This document shows positions 26,174 through 34,017 of a DNA stretch of 64,000 nt, in pieces (within the stretch, counting starts at the first letter, position 1; the number at the start of each line of letters is the position of its first letter). The position numbers were made by a program, and so were the translations under genes. Origin of the DNA: Umezawaea endophytica (GTDB lineage Bacteria; Actinomycetota; Actinomycetes; Mycobacteriales; Pseudonocardiaceae); contig NZ_JANYMP010000030.1 of assembly GCF_025061645.1 (NCBI RefSeq), positions 54,152 through 118,151 of the forward strand, written 5' to 3'. Below the pieces are notes generated by a model that was given only the letters and a program-made list of their open reading frames with translations, made no database searches and was not told the DNA's origin.

Positions 26174-27037
26174 GTGAGTGACATTCAACGTGTGGGAGTG
26201 GTCGGCTCGGGGCTCATGGGCTCCGGGATCGCCGAGGTGTGCGCGCGAGCCGGTCTCGACGTCCTGATCGCCGAGGTGAACCTGGACGCGACCGAGGCCG
26301 CGAAGGCGCGGATCGCGACCTCGCTCGGCCGTGGCGTGCGCAGCGGCAAGCTGTCCGAACAGGACCGCGACGCCGCGCTGGACCGGATGCGGTTCACGAC
26401 CGACATCGCCGACTTCGCCGACCGGAACCTGGTCGTCGAGGCCGTCGCGGAGCAGGAGCAGGTCAAGACGGACGTGTTCACGGCGCTGGACAAGGTCGTG
26501 GAGGACCCGGACGCGATCTTCGCGTCGAACACGTCGTCGATCCCGATCATGAAGCTGGGGATGGCCACGAGCCGCCCTGAGCAGGTCATCGGGGTGCACT
26601 TCTTCAACCCGGTGCCGGTGCTCAAGCTGGTGGAGCTGGTGCCGTCGCTGCTGACCGGGCAGGAGACCCAGGACCGGGCGCGCGAGTTCGTGACGACCGT
26701 GCTGGGCAAGGAGGTCATCCGGTCGCAGGACCGCGCGGGTTTCGTGGTGAACGCCCTGCTGATCCCCTACCTGCTGTCCTCGATCCGGATGCTCGAATCG
26801 GGCTTCGCGTCGGCGGAGGACATCGACAGCGGCATGGTGCTGGGCTGCGCGCACCCGATGGGGCCGCTGCGTCTGGCCGACCTGATCGGCCTGGACACGA
26901 CAAAGGCCATCGCCGAGTCGATGTACGACGAGTTCAAGGAGCCGCTGTACTCCCCGCCGCCGCTGCTGCTGCGGATGGTGGACGCCGGCCTCCTGGGCAA
27001 GAAGAGCGGCCGGGGCTTCCACAACTACGCGGGCTGA
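26174..27037 (+). CDS. 3-hydroxybutyryl-CoA dehydrogenase
   Basis: A 287-aa 3-hydroxyacyl-CoA dehydrogenase. The NAD-binding GxGxMGxG is seen as VGSGLMGSGIAEVCARAG, catalytic residues are in GVHFFNPVPVLKLVELV, and the C-terminal domain carries the DAGLLGKKSGRGFHNY signature. It interconverts (S)-3-hydroxybutyryl-CoA and acetoacetyl-CoA in fatty acid or butyrate/PHB metabolism. The start is GTG (GTGAGTGACATT). It is monocistronic, follows the permease by 59 bp and ends in a hairpin terminator. Confidence 0.95.
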   Translation: MSDIQRVGVVGSGLMGSGIAEVCARAGLDVLIAEVNLDATEAAKARIATSLGRGVRSGKLSEQDRDAALDRMRFTTDIADFADRNLVVEAVAEQEQVKTDVFTALDKVVEDPDAIFASNTSSIPIMKLGMATSRPEQVIGVHFFNPVPVLKLVELVPSLLTGQETQDRAREFVTTVLGKEVIRSQDRAGFVVNALLIPYLLSSIRMLESGFASAEDIDSGMVLGCAHPMGPLRLADLIGLDTTKAIAESMYDEFKEPLYSPPPLLLRMVDAGLLGKKSGRGFHNYAG

Positions 27038-27053
27038 TCAGAAGGTCGCACGG

Positions 27054-27081
27054 GGGCCGTTCCGCACTGGCGGGACGGCCC
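27054..27081 (+). terminator. Hairpin terminator after hydroxybutyryl-CoA dehydrogenase
   Basis: A 12-bp stem, 27054-27065 with 27070-27081, has one wobble pair and an ACTG loop. It lies 16 bp after the stop and is followed by TCCCTCGTTT. Confidence 0.75.
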
Positions 27082-27281
27082 TCCCTCGTTTGGAGCGTGC
27101 GCGGCGCCGCAGGTTCGCGCGCCTCCGGCGCCACGCACGCCCACCCCCCTTGCCCCCCTCGTGGCCCCGCCGCGACCGGTGAGGCCGAGCGGAACCACAC
27201 CATCATGTGTACCCGAGCCGCGCGAGCGAAGCCCAATCCCCAGTTACCGAATCACCCCAATGGACCAGGTCGGCTGGAAGG

Positions 27282-27297
27282 GGGTTTGCGGAAACCC
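27282..27297. promoter_or_regulatory. GGGTTT-GCGG-AAACCC symmetric site upstream of the XRE operon
   Basis: A perfect 6-bp inverted repeat around GCGG lies about 92 bp before the XRE GTG. Read on the other strand it contains GGTTTCCGCAAACC, nearly identical to GGTTTCCGCAACC at 29741-29753 beyond the operon. It is a candidate operator for the XRE protein. Confidence 0.5.
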
Positions 27298-27388
27298 TTA
27301 ACTGGGATTGATACTTGCCGCGCCGACGCGGGCACTCCACGCCCCGTGGGAGAGTTGGCCGACCCGGAGCGCGACAGGAGGCGCCGGA

Positions 27389-27808
27389 GTGACGGAGCAC
27401 GACCCCCGTGACGCCCTCGGCGGGTTCTCCACGTTCGCGGAGCGGTTCGACCACCTCATGTCGCACATCCCGCGGGCGCGGTCGTCCGAGACCCGCCGCC
27501 GCCGGTCGCCCTACTACTCCAACGCCGAGATCGGCCGCCTGATCGGCAAGAGCGAGCCGTACATCTCGAACCTCCGCAACAGCAAGAGCGACAACCCGAC
27601 CATGGACGTGATCGTGGCGATAGCCGAGGTCTTCGCCGTCCACCCCGGCGACCTGATCCCGGTCGCCACCACGCCACTGCGAACGCACTCCAGCCGGGCC
27701 ATGCACATCGCCGCCCGCGCCCAGCACCTGAGCCCGCGGTCGCTGGAGACCCTGGAGGCGATGGTCGAGCACTTCGCCGCCACCGACGCCGCCTACGACG
27801 ACACGTGA
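27389..27808 (+). CDS. XRE-like HTH regulator paired with ImmA/IrrE protease
   Basis: A 139-aa protein with a helix-turn-helix around residues 43-85 (SNAEIGRLIGKSEPYISNLR, then NPTMDVIVAIAEVFAVHPGD). The C-terminal 50 residues look helical and may dimerise or be the target of proteolysis. The GTG at 27389 has AGGAGG 7 nt upstream, better than the earlier open-frame start. The stop overlaps the GTG of the IrrE-like gene, and the two form a repressor/anti-repressor type pair seen widely (ImmR/ImmA, DdrO/IrrE). The inducing signal is unknown. Confidence 0.85.
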   Translation: MTEHDPRDALGGFSTFAERFDHLMSHIPRARSSETRRRRSPYYSNAEIGRLIGKSEPYISNLRNSKSDNPTMDVIVAIAEVFAVHPGDLIPVATTPLRTHSSRAMHIAARAQHLSPRSLETLEAMVEHFAATDAAYDDT

Positions 27809-28326
27809 TCGACCGGGACCGGCCGGACGACGTCCAGCCCGTCATCGACGCCGCACTGGCCGGGTTGCGCCGGCAGAGCGTCACCATCCCGTCGCCGTGG
27901 AACGCCCGCGCGCTGTGCGACCGCCTCGCCGCCCTGCGCGGCAGGCCCATCCACCTCGTGCCGGGCTCGCGGTTCGGCTGGTGGTTCGACCACCTGTGGA
28001 TCGCGGGCGACAACGCGGACTTCATCGTCTGGGCCGACCGCTCCAGCCCGGTGCACCAGCGGCACGGCGTCCTGCACGAGATCGGCCACCTCGTCCTCGG
28101 CCACGCGGGCGTCCTCGTCGAGCCCGGCGCGGACCTGAACGCGCTGCGCCCCCACCTCGGCTACGACGACCCGGACGAGGTCGAGGCGGAGTGCTTCGCC
28201 ACCACGGCGGGCCTGCTGGCCGAGACCAGGCCGGGCGCCGCCGTCGGCACCCTCACCCCCGAGGACCGCGCCGCCGCGGACCGGCTCGCCGCCATGGTGG
28301 GCGCGGAGGCGGTCAGGTGGACCTGA
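27805..28326 (+). CDS. ImmA/IrrE-family metallopeptidase
   Basis: A 173-aa zinc peptidase with HEIGH at residues 91-95 in GVLHEIGHLVLGH and a downstream acidic EVEAECFATTAG segment that supplies the third ligand Glu. Relatives cleave XRE-type repressors to switch on stress or mobile-element genes. It overlaps the HTH gene by 4 bp, strongly suggesting that protein as substrate. Its end runs directly into a 66-bp tandem repeat and then the membrane protein gene. No helicase, integrase or phage gene is nearby, so this is not an evident mobile element. Confidence 0.9.
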   Translation: MIDRDRPDDVQPVIDAALAGLRRQSVTIPSPWNARALCDRLAALRGRPIHLVPGSRFGWWFDHLWIAGDNADFIVWADRSSPVHQRHGVLHEIGHLVLGHAGVLVEPGADLNALRPHLGYDDPDEVEAECFATTAGLLAETRPGAAVGTLTPEDRAAADRLAAMVGAEAVRWT

Positions 28327-28523
28327 CCGCGAGCACCACCGGCAGGACCTCCCGGACCACTGCGCCGGCCGGGGCGGTCGGCGCGGTCGTGACCGCGAGC
28401 ACCACCGGCACGGCCTCCCGGACCACGGCACCCGCCGGGCCGGTCGGCGCGGTCGTGACCGCGAGCACCACCGGCACGACCTCCCGGACCACGGCACCCG
28501 CCGGGGCGGTCGGGTGGAACTGA
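28317..28523 (+). CDS. Possible 68-aa repeat peptide encoded by the minisatellite
   Basis: A GTG frame that overlaps the end of the IrrE-like gene reads through the tandem repeat and stops just inside the membrane-protein gene. It consists of three in-frame 22-residue units rich in Thr, Ala, Gly and Val (TASTTGRTSRTTAPAGAVG-type). The 66-bp period keeps several frames open on both strands, so openness is weak evidence. It may be only a translation-coupling bridge between the two flanking genes. Confidence 0.25.
   Translation: MDLTASTTGRTSRTTAPAGAVGAVVTASTTGTASRTTAPAGPVGAVVTASTTGTTSRTTAPAGAVGWN
28325..28514. repeat. 66-bp tandem repeat (minisatellite), about 2.9 copies
   Basis: Units begin at 28325, 28391 and 28457, each with GACCGCGAGCACCACCGGCA, and the third is truncated at about 28514. 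Copies differ at few positions. It fills the gap between the IrrE-like gene and the membrane-protein gene. The sequence before the array (GTGGACCTGACC at 28317) resembles the start of the membrane-protein gene (GTGGAACTGACG at 28514), which suggests the array grew from that start region. Confidence 0.9.
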
Positions 28524-29716
28524 CGTCGTGGGTCCTGGTCGCTGCCACCGCCACGGGCGGCGCGGCGGTCGTGAGCACGGCGTTCGCGCTGCTGCGCGGT
28601 GGTTCCACGGCGACCCGGCACCTCGCGGGCGGAGTCACGCTGCTGACGGTCGCGCTGTTCGTCCAGGCCGCCCCCGACCGCACGTTCACCGTCGGCTCGC
28701 TGCACCTGGCGTGGACGCTCCAGCACGTCGCCGCGCTCGGGGCCGCCTACCTGGTGCCGTCGGGGTTCGCGCGGGTCACCGAGGGGTCGCCCGAGGGGAT
28801 CGACCGGTTCCTCCGGCCCCGCCTGGCGCTGATGTGGGTCGCGGGCGCGGTGGTCGTCGGGTGCTTCGCCGTGAGGCCGCACGCGTCGGACTGGCTGTTC
28901 AGCCCCGAGGGCCGCTACGAGGCGGGCGGGCCGGGTGATCCGTACGCGGCGCTGGCCCACATCGCCTTCGGCGCGTACCTCGCCCAGGCCGTCGCCGTGT
29001 TGACCTGGCTGTCGCGGCGCACGGCCCGCCTCGCCAGGGAGACCGGTCGCGGGACGGTCGCGGCCGGGATGGTGGTGCACGCGTGGGGCGAGGTGCCGAT
29101 CTTCGTCTTCGCGCTGCACATGGTCGCGTACAACACCGCGCTGCTCTTCGGGGTGGTGCCGCCGTGGCCGGAGGCGGACGTCGACCAGGTGCTGATGCCG
29201 TTCGGCACCTGCCTGCTCCTGCTGGGTCTCGCCATCGCCGCGGCGGGTGGCGGGGGCCAGGCCCGCACGGTCGTCCGGCGCTTCCGCTACCACCGGCACC
29301 GGCGGCTCGTCCATCCACTGTGGACGGAGGTCGCGGCGGCGATGCCCGCCGTGGTCTACACCGATCTCCCGGCGCCCAAGGGGTTCCTGCCCGATTCGCG
29401 CGCCGACCGCGACGCCTACCGGACGGTGGTCGAGCTGCGCGACGCGCTCGTGCTGCTGTGCCAGATCGGCATCACGCCGTCCTCCGGCGGTGGTTCCGCG
29501 GAGCGGGCGGCCGAGGTGTTCGCGGTCGGCCTCCCCGCTTGGCGCACGGGATCGAGACCCGGCGATGGCGATCCGGTGGATCCGCCGGTAACGTCGGCGC
29601 CGACCCTGCTGATCGAGTTGCGGTGGTGGGTCCGGGTCGCGAAAGCCGTCGATGCGATAACGACGGGTGTCCGCCTCCCTCCCGTGGTGAGCGGACCATC
29701 GGACGACTCGCGCTGA
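28514..29716 (+). CDS. MAB_1171c-like multi-pass membrane protein (DUF6545-type C-terminus)
   Basis: A 400-aa protein with about seven hydrophobic helices in the first 250 residues and a soluble C-terminal part (RRFRYHRHRRLVHPLWTEVAAAMPAVVY onward), resembling actinobacterial MAB_1171c putative transporters. These are often found near small XRE and ImmA/IrrE proteins. The HTH, IrrE and membrane genes here look like one operon and may form a sensing module in which the membrane protein feeds a signal to the protease. The GTG start at 28514 immediately follows the tandem repeat. Function is unproven; 'transporter' is a family label only. Confidence 0.75.
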   Translation: MELTSWVLVAATATGGAAVVSTAFALLRGGSTATRHLAGGVTLLTVALFVQAAPDRTFTVGSLHLAWTLQHVAALGAAYLVPSGFARVTEGSPEGIDRFLRPRLALMWVAGAVVVGCFAVRPHASDWLFSPEGRYEAGGPGDPYAALAHIAFGAYLAQAVAVLTWLSRRTARLARETGRGTVAAGMVVHAWGEVPIFVFALHMVAYNTALLFGVVPPWPEADVDQVLMPFGTCLLLLGLAIAAAGGGGQARTVVRRFRYHRHRRLVHPLWTEVAAAMPAVVYTDLPAPKGFLPDSRADRDAYRTVVELRDALVLLCQIGITPSSGGGSAERAAEVFAVGLPAWRTGSRPGDGDPVDPPVTSAPTLLIELRWWVRVAKAVDAITTGVRLPPVVSGPSDDSR

Positions 29717-30035
29717 AGCGCCAATACCAATTTGAGGTGCGGTTTCCGCAACCTGGGTTAAGTTTTCCCTGGTCGAGAATCCTCATATATCACAACCGGT
29801 GACCTCACCCCTGGTGCGGCTAGTGCAATCGAATGAACGCAGCCCTGTCCACGGCCCGAATAGTCCAGCGCCGATCACCCTCCCCACCGGCACAAAGGCC
29901 CCTAAATGACGCTTGACCGGGAGTCAATGGTGTGGAGGTTCACTCAGAGTCCTGTCAGGACAACGGCATTTGGGTGGACAAGGGCGGCCAACAGGGCGTA
30001 CCTTTTCCCACGCCACGGACAAGGAGTGTCGAATC
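29717..30035. other. 319-bp leader region of the prenyltransferase operon
   Basis: The region is relatively AT-rich near 29717-29810 (AATACCAATTTGAGG, CCTCATATATCACAAC). It holds GGTTTCCGCAACC (29741-29753) and, at 30021-30026, the AAGGAG ribosome site of the prenyltransferase. Open frame upstream of 30036 has no ribosome site or conserved features. A long leader suggests distal control. Confidence 0.5.
29741..29753. promoter_or_regulatory. GGTTTCCGCAACC site shared with the XRE operon upstream region
   Basis: This 13-mer matches, in opposite orientation and with one inserted base, the site at 27283-27296. It lies just after the membrane-protein gene and about 280 bp before the prenyltransferase start, so one regulator may control both transcription units. 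Confidence 0.45.
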
Positions 30036-31133
30036 GTGAACACCACAGGCGTCTCGATACGAGATTTTGGCGGCCGTCAACTGAGCGATCTACTTCATTC
30101 GGTCCACCTGGGTGATATCGCGAATAATGCAGTCGAACTCCTGATCGAAACGCTTGGACCAGGCGGTTTTCGGTCTTTGTCCAATTCACCTTCGTGGCCG
30201 TCTGGCGTGGCAGACGACCACACGCCGTTCGAGTTCTCCACCGCCTTCGGGATCGACGAGCCCGCGACGGTCAGGGTGCTCGTCGAGCCCACCGCCGCCG
30301 AGCCCGGCCCGGCGGCCAACATGGACGCGGCGCTCGACGTGCTGGACTCCCTCGCCCGACGCCACGGCCTCCCGATGGACCGCTTCGACGCGGTGCGGGA
30401 CCTGTTCCTGCCCTCCGACCCGCAGGGCGACTTCTCGCTCTGGTTCTCGCTGGTGTTCTCCGCCGCGAGGGCACCGGTCATCAAGGTCTACCTGAACCCC
30501 GAGGTGCGCGGCGAGGCCGAGGCCCCGCTGCTGGTCGGCGAAGGCCTGGCGCGCCTCGGGTACGGGGCCGCGCACCAGACGATCATCGACCACGCCCGCA
30601 GGCGCGGTGACGGCCTCGACCGGTACTCGTTCTTCGCGCTCGACCTCACGGAGAGCTCGGGCTCGCGGGCGAAGGTCTACCTGTCGCACCAGGACGCCAC
30701 CCCGGACGACGTGGTGGTGGCCGCGAGCGCGGCCCACGACGTCGACCCCGAGGCCGTGCGGGACTTCTGCGTGCTCACCGGCGGCCGGGCCGAGCCGTTC
30801 ACCGACCGGCCGCTCATCTCCAGCTACACGTTCCTGCCCGACGACGTCGACCGCCCGAGCGGCTACTCGCTCTACGTCCCGGTGCGGTCCTACGTCAACG
30901 ATGACAGCGAGGCCCACCTGCGGGTTCTCGCCACGCTCGACCAGCACGGGATCGACCCGACGGCGTTCCGGAGCGCGCTCGACTCCGTCGCGCGACGCCC
31001 GCTCGCCGAGGGCGTCGGTCTCATCGCGCACGTGTCGCTGCGCATCGGCGCACCGCGTCCCGGTGTGACCGTCTACTTGTCGTCCGAAGCCCACACCACG
31101 GCTTCGCCGCGAGTCGCAACGCTGGTCAGCTAG
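30036..31133 (+). CDS. ABBA/DMATS-type indole prenyltransferase
   Basis: A 365-aa aromatic prenyltransferase of the bacterial DMATS group. The characteristic repeated strands with K/R and Tyr for diphosphate binding are visible in order: TVRVLVEP, PVIKVYLNPEV, RAKVYLSHQ, GYSLYVPVRSY and GVTVYLSSEA. These enzymes attach a dimethylallyl group to tryptophan or other indoles at C-5, C-6 or elsewhere without metal dependence. The GTG at 30036 has AAGGAG 9 nt upstream. It is followed by a tryptophanase gene after 16 bp, a pairing known for IptA/IptB of Streptomyces sp. SN-593. Regiochemistry cannot be predicted by eye. Confidence 0.9.
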   Translation: MNTTGVSIRDFGGRQLSDLLHSVHLGDIANNAVELLIETLGPGGFRSLSNSPSWPSGVADDHTPFEFSTAFGIDEPATVRVLVEPTAAEPGPAANMDAALDVLDSLARRHGLPMDRFDAVRDLFLPSDPQGDFSLWFSLVFSAARAPVIKVYLNPEVRGEAEAPLLVGEGLARLGYGAAHQTIIDHARRRGDGLDRYSFFALDLTESSGSRAKVYLSHQDATPDDVVVAASAAHDVDPEAVRDFCVLTGGRAEPFTDRPLISSYTFLPDDVDRPSGYSLYVPVRSYVNDDSEAHLRVLATLDQHGIDPTAFRSALDSVARRPLAEGVGLIAHVSLRIGAPRPGVTVYLSSEAHTTASPRVATLVS

Positions 31134-31149
31134 GAGAAAGAACACCGCC

Positions 31150-32526
31150 ATGCCCATCATGGAGCCGTACCGGATCAAGGTCGTCGAGCCGATCCCGATC
31201 ACCACCCGCCCCTACCGCGAGCTGGCCCTGGCCCGCGCCGGGTACAACCAGTTCAACCTCACGGCCCAGGACGTCACGATCGACCTCCTCAGCGACTCCG
31301 GCACCGGCGCGCTGTCCGCCGAGCAGCAGGCCGCGGGCATCAGGGGCGACGAGACCTACGCGGGCTCCCGGTCGTTCTTCCGCTTCCGCGACGTCGTCAG
31401 CGAACTGACCGGGTACGAGCACATCTACCCCGTGCACCAGGGCCGCGGCGCCGAGCGGATCCTGTTCACCTCCCTGCTCAAGCCGGGCCAGGTGTGCGTG
31501 AGCAACACGCACTTCGACACCACCCGCGCGAACGTCGAGATCATCGGCGCCGTGGCGCTGGACCTGCCGTGCGAGGAGTCCAAGGACCTCGACAGCGACC
31601 ACCCGTTCAAGGGCGACGTCGACCTGGCGGCGCTGGAGGCGGTGCTGGCGGGACCGGAGGACGTCGGCCTGGTCCTCATGACGATCACCAACAACGGCGG
31701 CGGCGGGCAGCCGGTGTCGATGGCGAACCTGGAGGCCGTCTCCGCGCTCGCCAGGAAGCACGGGGTGCCGTTCTTCCTGGACGCCGCGCGGTTCGCGGAG
31801 AACGCGTGGCTGGTGACCGAGCGGGAGCCTGGCTACGGGGACATCACGCCGCGCGAGGTCGCCAGGAAGGCCTTCGCGCTGGCCGACGGCTGCGTGGCGA
31901 GCCTGAAGAAGGACGGCATCGTCCACATCGGGGGGCTGCTCGCCCTGCGGGACCCCGAGCTGGCCCAGCGGTGCGAGCTGCTGCTGACCGCCACCGAGGG
32001 CTTCCGGACGTACGGCGGCCTGGCGGGCCGCGACCTGGACATGCTGGCCCAGGGCCTGTTGGAGGTCACCGAGCCGACCTACCTGCGCGCCCGCGCGGCC
32101 GCCACGGCGTACCTCGCGGACCTGGCCCAGCAGGGCGGCGTGCACAGCGTGCGGCCGACGGGCGTGCACGCGGTCTACCTGAACGCGGGCCGCCTGCTGC
32201 CCCACCTGCCGTCGGAGCGGTTCCCCGGTCACGCATTGGCGCTGGAGCTGTACCTGGCGGGCGGGATCCGGTGCGCCGAGGTCGGTTCGCTGTACCTGGG
32301 CGAGCTGGACGAGGACGGCACGATGCTCAAGCCCGCGCCGTACGAGCTGGTGCGGCTGGCGATCCCCCGCCGCGTCTACACGCAGAGCCACCTGGAGTAC
32401 GTGGGCGAGGTGATCCAGGGGATCGCGAAGGACCCGGAGCGCGTCCCCGGCTACCGCATGGTCTACGCGCCACCCCTGCTGCGGCCGTTCAACTGCAAGC
32501 TGGAGCCCGTGGCGCACCAGTCCTAG
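31150..32526 (+). CDS. tnaA: Tryptophanase (beta-eliminating aromatic amino acid lyase)
   Basis: A 458-aa PLP lyase of the tryptophanase/tyrosine phenol-lyase family. The adjacent lysines K253-K254 in ASLKKDGIVHIGG correspond to the Lys pair that includes the PLP Schiff-base residue. YAGSRSF and PVHQGRGAERILF are cofactor-region motifs. It converts L-Trp, or a prenylated Trp, to the indole, pyruvate and ammonia. Tyrosine phenol-lyase is the alternative, but the neighbouring indole prenyltransferase favours tryptophanase. AGGAGAAAG precedes the ATG and a perfect terminator follows, so this is a two-gene operon. Confidence 0.92.
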   Translation: MPIMEPYRIKVVEPIPITTRPYRELALARAGYNQFNLTAQDVTIDLLSDSGTGALSAEQQAAGIRGDETYAGSRSFFRFRDVVSELTGYEHIYPVHQGRGAERILFTSLLKPGQVCVSNTHFDTTRANVEIIGAVALDLPCEESKDLDSDHPFKGDVDLAALEAVLAGPEDVGLVLMTITNNGGGGQPVSMANLEAVSALARKHGVPFFLDAARFAENAWLVTEREPGYGDITPREVARKAFALADGCVASLKKDGIVHIGGLLALRDPELAQRCELLLTATEGFRTYGGLAGRDLDMLAQGLLEVTEPTYLRARAAATAYLADLAQQGGVHSVRPTGVHAVYLNAGRLLPHLPSERFPGHALALELYLAGGIRCAEVGSLYLGELDEDGTMLKPAPYELVRLAIPRRVYTQSHLEYVGEVIQGIAKDPERVPGYRMVYAPPLLRPFNCKLEPVAHQS

Positions 32527-32549
32527 GCCCGCTACCCCGGCTACGGCGG

Positions 32550-32581
32550 AAAGCCCCTCACGCGTCTCGTGAGGGGCTTTT
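32550..32581. terminator. Bidirectional terminator between tnaA and conservon
   Basis: A perfect 13-bp stem (AAAGCCCCTCACG, 32550-32562, with 32568-32580) has a 5-nt loop and is followed by a T. Its A- and T-rich ends suit termination of both convergent operons. Confidence 0.88.
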
Positions 32582-32593
32582 GCCGTCGTGCTC

Positions 32594-33187
32594 TCAGGCC
32601 ATCGCGTCGAGCCGCGACATCGCGTGCTCGATGATCCCCACCAGCACGGTCTTGCTGGACTCGCGGTCGCGCACGTCGCACAGCACGACCGGGATCGACT
32701 TGTCCAGGTCGAGCGCTCCGCGCACCTCGTCCACCGCGTAGTTGTGGGCGTCGTCGAAGCAGTTCACCGCGACGATGAACGGGATGTCGCGGCGCTCGAA
32801 GAAGTCGATCGACGGGAAGCTGCTGTCCAGCCTCCTGGTGTCGACCAGCACCACGGCGCCGATCGCGCCCTGCGCCAGCTCGTCCCACATGAACCAGAAG
32901 CGGCCCTGGCCCGGCGTGCCGAACAGGTACAGCACGATCTCGGGGCTGATCGTGATGCGGCCGAAGTCCAGGGCGACCGTGGTCGTGGTCTTGCCCTCGA
33001 CGCCCGCGAGGTCGTCGACGCCGACGCTCGCCTCGGTCAGCAGCTCCTCGGTGTGCAGCGGGGCGATCTCGCTGACCGACTTGACCATCGTCGTCTTGCC
33101 GGTGCCGAAGCCACCGGCGATGACGATCTTGACTGGGGTGGGAACGAGCAGCTCTCCGCCCGGCCGCTCAGATTCCACGGACGCCAT
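32594..33187 (-). CDS. Conservon GTP-binding protein (CvnD-like)
   Basis: A 197-aa small GTPase-like protein. The P-loop is GGFGTGKT at residues 25-32; the switch/DxxG-like region is LFGTPGQGRFWFMW and the specificity-like motif is VAVNCFDDA. It belongs to the ATP/GTP-binding family that ends actinobacterial conservons, signalling complexes resembling eukaryotic G-protein systems. The ATG at 33187 overlaps the DUF742 gene by 20 bp. It is the last gene of the four-gene operon; no cytochrome P450 follows, unlike some conservons. Confidence 0.93.
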   Translation of the reverse strand: MASVESERPGGELLVPTPVKIVIAGGFGTGKTTMVKSVSEIAPLHTEELLTEASVGVDDLAGVEGKTTTTVALDFGRITISPEIVLYLFGTPGQGRFWFMWDELAQGAIGAVVLVDTRRLDSSFPSIDFFERRDIPFIVAVNCFDDAHNYAVDEVRGALDLDKSIPVVLCDVRDRESSKTVLVGIIEHAMSRLDAMA

Positions 33188-33539
33188 CCAGCACCGCCTG
33201 AAGTAGGTTCCTGTCCGGAATTTCCGCGATCCGAGCGGGATCGCGGATGACGACGTCACCGCGCTGGATGAGGTCGCTCAACAACACCTTCACCACGACG
33301 AGCGGGACGTCGAGGTAGGCGGCGACCTCGGCGACCGACAGGGGGCGCCTGCACAGCTCCATGATCTCCAGGTGCTCCACCGTCAGCGACTCCGGGTCGG
33401 AGGCGGACGGCATCGCGCGCACCTGGGTGACCAGGTGCAGCTCGGCGGTCACCGGGCGGGTGCGGCCACGCACCATCGCGTACGGACGCACCACCGGGCC
33501 GGCGGCCTCGTCGTACCACCAATCGCCGCGGCCGGTCAT
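33168..33539 (-). CDS. DUF742 protein (conservon CvnC-like)
   Basis: A 123-aa DUF742 protein: VVRPYAMVRGRTRP near the N-terminus, then a winged-helix-like segment (EIMELCRRPLSVAEVAAYLDVPLVVVKVLLSDL) and the ending IPDRNLLQAVLDGVRGI. DUF742 proteins always accompany the roadblock and GTPase proteins of conservons and may couple the sensor kinase to DNA or to the GTPase. It overlaps both neighbours (1 bp with the roadblock gene, 20 bp with the GTPase gene). Confidence 0.93.
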   Translation of the reverse strand: MTGRGDWWYDEAAGPVVRPYAMVRGRTRPVTAELHLVTQVRAMPSASDPESLTVEHLEIMELCRRPLSVAEVAAYLDVPLVVVKVLLSDLIQRGDVVIRDPARIAEIPDRNLLQAVLDGVRGI

Positions 33540-33976
33540 CAGGACGACCTACGAGCCGAGGGCAGGGGCGGGACCACTTCTACCCGCGGCGCCGAGGAGA
33601 GGTAAGTGCCGACTCTTTTCACGAGCATGTTCATCTCGTAGGCGATCATGCCCATGTCGGCGTCCTCCTCCCCGAGCACAGCGAGGCACGCCCCGTGGCC
33701 CGCCGCTGTGACGAACAGGTACGCGTGCTCCATCTCGACGATGGTCTGCCGCACCGCGCCACCGCCGAACTGCCGCCCGGTCCCTCTGGCGAGGCTCTGG
33801 AACGCCGAAGCCATCGCGGACAGGTGGTCCGAGTCGTCCTTCGACAGGCCGGGGGACCTGCCGAGGAGGAGCCCGTCCGCGGAGAGGACCACGGCGTGCC
33901 GTGCTCCCACCACCCGTCCGACCAGGTCTTCCAACAACCAGTTCAGTTCGTGGTGCTGGCTGTTCATGTCGTTCAT
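33539..33976 (-). CDS. Roadblock/LC7 protein (conservon CvnB-like)
   Basis: A 145-aa roadblock/LC7-domain protein: ELNWLLEDLVGRVVGARHAVVLSADGLLLG, then IVEMEHAYLFVTAAGHGACLAVL and MGMIAYEMNMLVKRVG. Such proteins are thought to act as GTPase-associated regulators in conservons. It lies 41 bp downstream of the histidine-kinase-like gene and directly abuts the DUF742 gene. Both length and order match the family. Confidence 0.94.
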   Translation of the reverse strand: MNDMNSQHHELNWLLEDLVGRVVGARHAVVLSADGLLLGRSPGLSKDDSDHLSAMASAFQSLARGTGRQFGGGAVRQTIVEMEHAYLFVTAAGHGACLAVLGEEDADMGMIAYEMNMLVKRVGTYLSSAPRVEVVPPLPSARRSS

Positions 33977-34017
33977 GTGGAGATTGCCCCTTCCAGGCTC
34001 ACGTCATCCACGACGAA

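Larger units (their letters stand above)
27038..27388. other. 351-bp intergenic region: terminator and promoter/site of the XRE operon
   Basis: It holds the terminator at 27054-27081, a GC-rich stretch of no recognised content, and the symmetric site around 27282-27297. Downstream of that site, TTAACTGGGATTGATACTTG leads into the XRE gene start. No further gene is supported. Confidence 0.5.

Noticed and set aside
27389..28326. XRE-IrrE pair as a prophage or ICE switch
   Set aside because: No integrase, excisionase, relaxase or phage structural gene, and no attachment-site repeats were seen nearby.
28325..28514. Tandem repeat as a CRISPR array
   Set aside because: Units are directly adjacent 66-bp copies without unique spacers and no cas genes are present.
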